Below, piece by piece: positions 56,701-64,000 of a stretch of DNA of 64,000 bases; the first letter of the stretch is position 1; each line of letters starts with the position of its first letter. The notes beneath the pieces were generated by a model that saw nothing but the letters and a program-made list of their open reading frames with translations, searched no databases and had not been told where the DNA came from. Source of the DNA: Amorphophallus konjac (taxonomy: Eukaryota; Streptophyta; Magnoliopsida; Alismatales; Araceae); contig CM040128.1 in assembly GCA_022559845.1 (NCBI GenBank), positions 224,177,643-224,241,642 of the forward strand. Reading direction: 5' to 3'. A program made the translations under genes and the position numbers.

Positions 56701-57346
56701 CTGCTCTTTGAAATCTCGAGGAGCCGCCTTGTTGAAGCTCTCAGGCGACGTACGGCCCTCCTTGGAGCTTCTAATGACTTCGGTTTAATTAGGCGGGTTT
56801 TCCGCTGACACGGCTCTTGGCACTATGATAAGTGCCTCTGGTTCGGTCTGGCTTGTGCTCAAAGCTCCTTAGAAGGTGGGATAACACCCGGGATAGTTCC
56901 GCCCAAGCTGGGCGATCATTCGGCCACTAAGGGGCCCATCTGGGCGGGAAGCAGCACCCGTGCCGGGTGACCGGGATCTTCTGTCGACAGAGCTTTCGGT
57001 CCTCCGTTCTGGAGAGCAAGGGGACTCTTTCATCTCAGGAGAGCCTTTCATGAGGTGGGTAGCCATTGGGTAGACCGTCGTCCTTGGTCAGACAGTGGGT
57101 GTAGTGTATGCGGCATGACGGAGTCGATGCCGGTTCATTAGGCAGGCTTGGTCGCACTGCCGGTTGGTTGTGAGTTCATCTCGTTTCTCCTGAGGTGAAG
57201 TCCCCATGTTCATACGGGGTGACTCGAGGCTCTGGCAGCTTGAGAAGTCTTCAATATGTTGATCTTTATCGGCTTCCGTGCTTCAGCGGGCCGCATCATT
57301 CGTCCTTATGGCTTGATCATCGACGATTACATTTTGGGTGCCAACA
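53724..57346 (-). repeat. Tat 5' LTR, uninterrupted copy
   Basis: 3623 bp, TGTTTGCG ... GCCAACA on the plus strand. This copy defines the ancestral LTR and so the three nested insertion junctions in the other one. It carries the GGCGCGCC cluster (about 54520-54800) and the 13-bp inverted repeat (54744-54772). Confidence 0.95.
56450..56462 (-). promoter_or_regulatory. TATA box of the Tat 5' LTR
   Basis: The minus strand reads GGTATATATATATGG. Transcription would start near 56420 and run toward gag, giving a leader of about 2.7 kb. The other LTR has the same run at 21450-21460. Confidence 0.55.
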
Positions 57347-59583
57347 AACCCCAACAACACACACGCTGCTTTCGCAGCAAACCACACACGAGGCCTTGCC
57401 TCAAACTGCTGCCACAGCAGCACACGCACACACACACACAGTTGGGGAACACACCCCGAACAAAATACCTCACACGGAGACACAGCTCCGTCCACACACA
57501 CTTAGGGCAATGCCTACACAACCACACGGGAGAAAACTCCCAACCACACATGCGGATATACTCCGCACAAATCGTCACACATATGACAACACACACACTC
57601 GCAGAACCCTTTCTCCGAACACCCACACCAAGTGTTCTCTCAAATGCTTATGAAGCAAGGACAATTATATGCTATGACCCTTCAAACAAATTATATAGAT
57701 GGAAACTGGAAAGTTGCATCAAGTAAAAGGCTCCCCCTTCTTCAGCAAAATCTGATTCTCCTTGCTCGTTGACGGATGATCATAATCTAGACATCATCTT
57801 CTTCCTCTCTTCAAGGCACTCCTCTTTTCCTTCTTCCATTTTCTTCTTCACCTGAAAGAATAGATAAACGGAATAATAAGCCCAACCTTTAAGCTAATCT
57901 CTAATCAAGAATGTGAAAATGAATGGTTTAGAGATCCCCCTCTTCTTCACCTATACAAAAGAATATATGAGCAATAGAAATGTTGTATCACAAAATTTGC
58001 AGCTCATATATATATGCAAGAGAGAGTGAACAAAGAACATGTAAATGATTATTACACATCTTAGATACCCATTCAAAACCTTAAGCAATCTCAAACAAGA
58101 GATACAGAAGTGAAAGATCAAGATAACTCCCTCATGAAATGCTTCTGCAGGATGAAGAACGAACTTGAAGCAAGTGTGAAGTAATGCAGCAAGAACAGAG
58201 GTTGGATCTTGATTTCAGATGCAGCTTTCAGTTGTACATGATCTTGGGGCTTGATTCAAACTTCTTCCTTTCAATTTCAGCTTCAGAGCAAGGTGGAAGA
58301 GGGCTTGAGAGCTACATCTCCGAACCTGCACATACCAATTAGAATGTCTCAACTTCCCTTTAGATCTCACTTCTCTTCTTATTTATTTAATGCCACTAGG
58401 GTTTATTTAATTGATTATGACAGTCAAAGATAGCTTGGGAACCAGATCCACATTTTGTGGAGTGTTTTGTGGAAGTTGGACTCGGATTGGAAGACTTTAG
58501 GAGCAAGAAAATGGTGGTCAAAAGTGGCAGCTGGAGGTCGGAACTGAAGGGGTCGACCCTCGTGTTTCCAGAACCCAAACAGAACCAATCTTTGGTTCTG
58601 GGTTACAGGGGTCGACCCCAGGGTCGACCCTCGTTATACCAGAACCCAAACAGAACCAAATTTTTGGTTATTTGTTACAAGGGTCGACCCCAGGGGTCGA
58701 CCCTTTCAGGCATGGTTCATAAAAATGGTTCTGTTTTGAACAGACCTGAGAGGGTCGACCCCATGGGTCGACCCCTTCTTATTTGGGCCTGAAAAATAAC
58801 TAAAACCACCATCAAATCAATGGGAAACAATTGATTAAATATTACCATAATCCCATGAAGATCAACCATGATTTTTCATCCTGAAAAATATGATAAGGCA
58901 AGAGGTTAGTTGAAAATCAAGATCTTTACATCAAGCATTAACACTATGAGCATGTTCACAATAAAATACATCATTGAACATATTCCAAGAGTGAAGGAGG
59001 AACGAGATATCCATTTAACTCCTTATAGCAACACTTACTTCATTGTTTTACCTGAGTTCACATTTCTTGTTGATTGGTTGGTTGAATCATTCATACACAG
59101 AGTCATGAAATTCCAAATATCATTCACCATTGCATGATAGTATAAATTTGGAATTCAAAGAGTAAGGAGCCAAGCCACATAAAATAATATTGAGTCACAT
59201 TCAATTTGATGATCATCCAAACTCTCATCAATCCACACATCATTACCTTAGGGGCTAGCAATAGTATTTGCATCTCAATCAATCATTTAGCATTACCATG
59301 CATGACATGAGGCTCAATATGACATTTATCCAAGCATGTTTTCCACAATGCAATGTGCTAGCATCAAAGCACATATGAGCCTTATAGAGTCACAAATGCA
59401 TCGATATGATATCCCAATAAAAGTAGTTTGTGAGCATTTCCACAACCATTTAGTTTGTGATCATTTCCACAGCCATTTCCACAACCATTTCAAACTTCAT
59501 ACACAGGAAGACATGAATAACCATTCACGCACAAGGCCAAGCAACAAAGGCATTTTGTAATCATCAAAATCACATTCACAACA
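57347..59583 (-). repeat. 5' LTR of Sirevirus C, distal segment
   Basis: Continues 9502-9839 after the second AACCC. It contains most of the hairpin train (57359-57630), TATA at 57688-57697 and seven GTCGAC palindromes (58549-58775). It ends CACAACA at 59583. Confidence 0.9.
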
Positions 59584-60223
59584 GTTCATTTCCACATGTA
59601 ATACCCAGTCTCCGATTGGCTTCATCTCTTTGTATGGTTGTCTGCTTCTCCTCTGGGAGATTTGGAAGGCCAGATGCATGATGCGCTTCCAGTCAGTTCG
59701 AGTACCAGCCAGGAGGATTATTGCTAGTATTCACTCCTCCATTCAATTTGCTTTGCGCAACTTCTCCTTCAAGCCCACTACATCTGATCAGGAGCTCTCT
59801 GCCATCCTTTCCTTCGGCTATCACCCCGCTATAAAGGAAGCTGGTTTGTTGGACCCCATCGCCTAGTGGCTTCTGCCTTAATGTTGATGGTGCCTGCAAG
59901 GGTAACCCCGGGATCTGCGGTGGGGGTGGATGCATCCGGGACGCTATTGGTAATCTTATCCTGGCCTTCTCTTACTGCTATGCTCTGGGCTCCAGTCTGC
60001 TTGCTGAAACGCAAGCTTTATGTGATGGTCCCCGCCTGGCGGTAGCTAATGGCATTCCTCTGGACAGCATTCAATCGGATTCTGCTTCCCTGGTGCAATC
60101 TTTTCGCAGTAAAACCCCACCCTCTTGGGACACTCTCCGCTAGTGACGTATAGCTGCTGACCTCCTTGGGGGGCATGTTAACCCAGTTACCCATGTCTAT
60201 AGAGAGGCTAACCGGCTAGCAGA
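59584..60223 (+). pseudogene. LINE ORF2 C-terminus, RNase H (interrupted by Sirevirus D)
   Basis: Different LINE family from the left one but the same domain. The first frame reads YGCLLLLWEIWKARCMMRFQ and stops near 59866. In a shifted frame from about 59878, RNase H continues: LNVDGACKGNPGICGGGGCI (first Asp), LLAETQALCDG (catalytic Glu kept), IQSDSASLV (Asp), then a TAG/TGA pair near 60140, and REANRLAD at 60207-60223, where Sirevirus D enters in the last conserved block. The N-terminal RT part should lie on the far side of Sirevirus C, outside the window. Confidence 0.8.
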
Positions 60224-60506
60224 TGTTAAGATCGGTGCAAGGATTCAGAGGGGGGGTGAATGAATCTCACCTTTAAAAACTTTTTGCTAAATAAAAGACT
60301 CGAGCACTATCCAGGCAAAACAAGCAATCTGATGAACAAGTTGAATATTCTTTTAAACAAAAGAGCAAATATGTAACTGGCGCCCAAATAACCAACTAGC
60401 GGAAGCAGCACAAATGAGAATAAGAAAGCTCAAGACAATCTGTGAAGGGTGGTAGGGGATATGGAAGAACACACTACAAGCAAACCACAGAACAGCAGGT
60501 TTTTAG

Positions 60507-60870
60507 GTGGTTCGGTCCACAGACCTACGTCCACCCCTCACTCCCAACCGGAGTGAGGCTTCCACTAGCACAAGCTAGAAACCGCAGACTCAGTCTGCAA
60601 TAGGTGCTGACACACAGCTTGACCAGGGGAACAACCTCCCCTCTTCCTCCCAACCGGAGGGACACCCCAGTGACTCCCAGCCACTTGAAAACCAGAGACC
60701 GAAGTCTCTCTTCCTCCAGACCGGAGGGACCCCTGGACTTGCTACCCACAAGCCCAAAACCGGAGACAAGTCTCCCTTCCTCCAAACCGGAGGGAACCCA
60801 CAAGTAGCTCCCAGCTACTTACAACTGGAGATCAGATCTCCCTTCTCCTGACCCACCAGGAGGAACCCGA
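60507..60870 (-). other. Train of short hairpins in the leader, Sirevirus D
   Basis: On the plus strand: GGTC/GACC (60514-60525), CCTCACTC/GAGTGAGG (60536-60558), GCAGAC/GTCTGC (60584-60598), AGGGG/CCCCT near 60625, CCTCC/GGAGG three times (near 60645, 60715 and 60780), GAGAC/GTCTC near 60695, CTTG/CAAG around CTACCCA near 60737, GGAGA/TCTCC near 60762, AAGTAGCT/AGCTACTT with loop CCC near 60803, GGAGAT/ATCTCC near 60825, and TCCTG/CAGGA near 60846. Same order of elements as Sirevirus A read in reverse. Confidence 0.75.
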
Positions 60871-61294
60871 CCTCAGTCCAGAGGATCGGAAGTACAAAGG
60901 TAATCATAAAACAAACAAAGGGGAAAACAAGAAATGAAAATAACACAGCAATCACAAGCTGTAAAAGATGAAGCACAAAGATAGTTCTCAATGGAGCTGG
61001 ATGGCCTGGATTTGATCCACGGTCCAGCAGGAACAAATCTTCAGATGCAGCTTCTATTCTTCTTCTCTCAATCCTCACGAGCTCTCTTTCTTCTTCTTCT
61101 TCTCTTCTTTCTTCTCTTTCGCAGGCTCTCTCTGGCTTTTCTCTTCTCTTCTTCTTCTTCTCTCTACTGCTCTTTTCTTCTTCTGCTCTTTCACTCTCTC
61201 GATCTCTGCTCCTCTATTCTCTTCTGCTCTTTCTTTCTGATCTCTATCAGCCCTCTTCCATTCTCATGTATATTTCTTCAGTGGACGAAAGCTT

Positions 61295-61397
61295 CTATTT
61301 ATATCAGCTTCAGCAGGTGCTAGGGCGTGAGCTCTCGACGATTCCCGCCCAGCTTATTTGGTCCACGTGTCAGCATTTCAGCCTCTAGGATCACGTG
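61295..61397 (-). promoter_or_regulatory. TATA box and two G-boxes of Sirevirus D
   Basis: The minus strand reads TATAAATAG at 61295-61303. CACGTG lies at 61364-61369 and 61392-61397, 60-95 bp upstream in element orientation. Confidence 0.6.
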
Positions 61398-61489
61398 TCA
61401 AGTCTTGATGGCCTCGTCCATTAAACCTGTCAGATAATCAGTCGAATAACCTGTCAGATAATCAGTCGAAGACAGTATCAGCTTAAAGC

Positions 61490-62660
61490 AATGTTCAGAC
61501 TTCATTCAGCAGGCAAGGCACACATAGATGGCTGTATAGACTTCGTGTGAAGGATAGAGTGTATAGACTTAGTTAGTTCAGGCCTCTAACAACGAGTGTA
61601 TAGACTTGCAACTCTTCATGAGATCTCAGTGTATAGACTCAACCAATGTATATAGTTGAAGGTCTAACAATCGAGTGTATAGACTTAGGCCTAACAATTG
61701 AATGTATAGGGTTGAAGACCTAACAATCGAGTGTATAGACTTAGGCCTAACAATTGAATGTATAGGGTTGAAGACCTAACAATCGAGTGTGTAGACTTGA
61801 AGCTTGGAAGGATGTATACACTTAGCCTTTGAGGAACGATGTATAGACTCTGAACGTGAAGGCAGGCTGTAGAGACTTGAATCGCTTGAAGCGATGTACA
61901 GACTTGGTGAGGCTCAAGCAGTGTACAGACTTGTGAAGTCTTCAGCGTTGTACAGACTTGGAAGTTCCACTGTGGATGTATGGACTTGATGATCCACTGT
62001 GGATGTATAGACTTGAAAGTCCACTGAGCTAATGTATAGACTTCACGCTGTACAGACTTTAGGCTTTGATCGTTTGAGCAGTATGCAATGTACAGACTTA
62101 GCGATGTATAGACTTGGCCAGGAAAGCGTAGGGAAAGGTATGAGTGTATAGACTTGGCCAAGTGTAGGAAAAGATGTGGAGTGTACAGACTTGGTAAAAC
62201 AAAGTCCAGTGTATAGAGTTGATGCTAGCCAATCCAGTGTATAGAGTTGATGCTTGGAAGGAAGTATAGGGTTGAGTTGATCGGACTTTGGCAATGTGTA
62301 GACTTAAGCGGTCGGGCAGTGTACAGACTCAGAATATTAAGACCAGTGTATAGACTTCAGTTAAGTGCATTGGCTGTACAGACTTCAATTAGAAGATGCC
62401 CGATGTACAGACTTGAAAATGAGACTCCAATGTACAGACTTGCAAAAGTGAGCTACAGTGCCAATGTGTAGACTTCACGCTGTACAGACTTTCCAAAGAG
62501 AACGTAACGCTGTACAGACTTGAGGCTTTGAACGTTGAAGGCACAAGACGATGTACAGACTCAGATTCTAGACCAGTGGCTGTACAGACTTTGAAAGAGA
62601 ACCAATGTATGGACTTCAGGTGAAGATCAATGTATGGACTTGTGAACAACCGATGAATGA
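61490..62660 (-). repeat. U3 array of TGTAYAGACTT, Sirevirus D
   Basis: Many copies of TGTACAGACTT and TGTATAGACTT (element sense AAGTCTRTACA). Includes a 62-bp unit repeated near 61640-61790 (AGGCCTAACAATTGAATGTA). Two GTCGAC sites follow at the upstream end. Confidence 0.9.
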
Positions 62661-63055
62661 ACTGAGGGGTCGACCCATCAGCACAAGGGGTCGACGCACC
62701 ACAGACCAGACCAATGAATAAATGCAGCAAAGTTAAAGAGGCACCAAGCGTCAACGCATTGCCCAAGCAGCGTGGACGCAGTAGATCAAATATTTCTTAC
62801 TGCTACCTCTGAAGTGCCTTGGCAGCGTCGACGCTGCAGTATCAAACTGCAGTCTAAAGAGCAACAGTAACATGACTGAACATAATCAAATATGCAATGT
62901 CATATCAGAACTTATGAAGAACTACTTTATGATCAGAAAGTGAATAATAGCATGATGACTCACACAGCAAGATGACTCACAGTGAATAACTCACCTCAAA
63001 GACCAATCATCAAAACCACCATTAAAACTATCATGAAAATCACAGGGGCACAACA

Positions 63056-64000
63056 ATCTCCCCCTTTTTGATGATGGCAACACTACACAGTGAGTCAAAC
63101 TGATGACTCAAACTATTCTCCCCCTTTGACTTCATCAAAAAGAAAATAGTTTGAGAAATTAAAGCATGTATAAAAATTCAGTCAATTTCTCCCCCTTGCA
63201 AGTACATGATTCTCCCCCTTTAAGAGTTTCAGCAAAAGCATGAGTTAGAGATGATCAAAAGGAACCTGCATGCACTGATTGAATGATATTCTCCCACTTT
63301 GGCAAACAATCTCCCCCTTTGGTATAATCAAAATAAACCATGGGAAGGGGTATGAATGTAGATGCAGATACCAGAAATATGAATGCAAGAGCACAATTCT
63401 TCTCCTTATATGCAGCATGATGCATATGACAAGGAGGCTCCCCCTCAATAAATGGAACCTTATGAAATGAATGAGAAGGAGACCACAGGGGCAAACAAGG
63501 AGAAGTTCAGGTCAATGAGCAGAAGAGGTTCAATTAGCAGATTTTTAAAGAAGCTCCAGTCTCAGAAAATTCAGTCAGATTTTCAGAGAGATATCAATCT
63601 CATAAATCCAAAATATAAGTTTTTCAAAGTCTTCCATTATAAGGGCTTATGAATGAGCTTTATTGAACAGCATGGTTTAAACATGATGTATGTAGAGTTT
63701 ATCAATAAAATTTTGTATTGATATCTAAAACCATGGTTTAATAAAAATGAACCAAGCCCTCATATTTATCTTGATAAAACTCCCTTTCTCTTACACAATC
63801 AAATTTATTGACTTCTTTCGGAATTACATGCATTAGTATTGAGATCAAGCAATTATGAAGTCATATGATTTTATCTAGGGTTGTAGCAATTTGATTTTAG
63901 CATCAATATTCAGAAATTTCAATTCATTCAACAATTTTTCATGCTACAAAATTTTACGAGCACTCTAGTTCAGTGCACACCTTGTAACTAGAGGATATAC
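63056..64000 (-). other. Polypurine tracts and non-coding interior of Sirevirus D
   Basis: The terminal tract is at 63056-63070 (minus strand AAAAAGGGGGAGAT). Further CTCCCCCT-type tracts lie near 63118, 63189, 63213, 63310 and 63438. The rest is AT-rich without recognisable coding; pol should begin beyond the window edge. Confidence 0.8.

Larger units (their letters stand above)
9840..57346 (-). mobile_element. Tat-lineage Ty3/gypsy element with antisense gene, nested insertions inside
   Basis: The target duplication AACCC is at 9835-9839 and 57347-57351. LTRs run TGTTTGCG to GCCAACA on the plus strand (3623 bp at the right). Element order on the minus strand is LTR, primer site, ORF1, Gag, protease, RT, RNase H, second RNase H, integrase, tandem repeats, opposite-strand gene, LTR. 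Dual RNase H, an extra ORF upstream of Gag and an antisense ORF before the 3' LTR are known hallmarks of Tat elements (Ogre/Retand type). Without the three nested insertions it would be about 26 kb. The two LTRs differ by about 4-5% in a 150-bp block I compared by eye, mostly transitions, so it is older than Sirevirus A. Confidence 0.9.
1778..59583 (-). mobile_element. Sirevirus C: gag-only copia element, split by a LINE and by the Tat element
   Basis: On the minus strand the parts are: 5' LTR (59583 to 57347, continued 9839 to 9502), tRNA-Met-type primer site at 9486-9496, gag (9475 to 7761), a long non-coding stretch with several polypurine tracts, the final polypurine tract at 4184-4199, and the 3' LTR (4183 to 1778, truncated by the LINE). 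The LTR begins TGTTGTGAATG in element orientation and ends in ACCCA. No protease, integrase, RT or RNase H is recognisable, so the copy depended on other elements for movement. Gag style and the CT-rich plus-strand tracts match Sireviruses. The flanking target at the right is GTTCA (59584-59588); its partner lies outside the window. Confidence 0.85.
60224..63055 (-). repeat. 3' LTR of Sirevirus D
   Basis: 2832 bp: U5 with AGGGGGGGTGAATGAATC on the plus strand near 60249, leader with hairpin train, CT-rich tract 61080-61260, TATA, G-boxes, U3 array and GTCGAC sites (62672, 62691 and 62827). Confidence 0.9.
60224..64000 (-). mobile_element. Sirevirus D, 3' LTR and start of the interior (continues beyond window)
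   Basis: Minus strand, TGTTAAGATC ... GGGGCACAACA LTR (60224-63055), then polypurine tracts and a non-coding interior. The left target copy is GCAGA (60219-60223); the right one is out of view. The LTR is clearly homologous to that of Sirevirus A over the array and the hairpin train, but diverged enough to be a separate family. Confidence 0.85.

Noticed and set aside
53724..57346. A second independent gypsy element at the right
   Set aside because: It is the partner LTR of 9840-22347: same ends, matching target duplication and correct orientation.

Overview
This 64 kb window is flowering-plant repeat DNA. I found no host gene, tRNA, rRNA or CRISPR array. Almost every base can be assigned to nested retroelements of plant-restricted lineages: Sirevirus-type Ty1/copia elements, one Tat-lineage Ty3/gypsy element, and two fragments of L1-like LINEs. 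The host species cannot be named from the sequence.

Nesting, outermost first. A LINE fragment (59584-60223, +) is the target of Sirevirus C (minus strand: 3' LTR 1778-4183, gag-only interior 4184-9501, 5' LTR split into 9502-9839 and 57347-59583). A second LINE (1-1777, +, ending in a poly-A run) interrupts the 3' LTR of C. A large Tat gypsy element (9840-57346, minus strand) sits in the 5' LTR of C and is flanked by the duplicated target AACCC. Its own 3' LTR (9840-22347) is broken by a solo LTR (11701-13282, target GTAGA) and by internally deleted Sirevirus B (13963-21262, minus, targets ACGCC/ATGCC). Its integrase gene is broken by full-length Sirevirus A (32195-44712, plus, target CCATA). 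Sirevirus D (60224 to beyond the window, minus) cuts the right-hand LINE inside its RNase H domain.

The Tat element is arranged on the minus strand as 5' LTR (53724-57346), primer-binding site, extra ORF1, gag, protease, reverse transcriptase, two RNase H domains and integrase. Two 41-bp-period tandem arrays and other repeats follow. Next comes a spliced gene on the opposite strand (23120-28128, +) that resembles the plant mobile domain, with its own TATA box and several phase-consistent introns. The 3' LTR closes the element. Sirevirus A is complete in structure (2.84 kb LTRs, tRNA-Met primer site, gag, protease, integrase, RT, RNase H, many polypurine tracts). None of the elements is coding-competent: all carry stops or frameshifts, and most of the stops read as C-to-T changes.

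The least expected signals are non-coding. Three Sirevirus families (A, C, D) have a train of about 12 short, mostly perfect hairpins in the transcribed leader; B and the solo LTR have a reduced version. A module at the end of the train is shared by all five: stem, GGGTGGACGTAG, second stem, GAACCACC. Its stems change sequence but keep pairing. The U3 of A, B and D is an array of a GTCTRTACA motif about every 33 bp, always in the same orientation relative to the element, and the same motif fills the 3' end of the left LINE. Clusters of GTCGAC-centred palindromes occur in every Sirevirus LTR.
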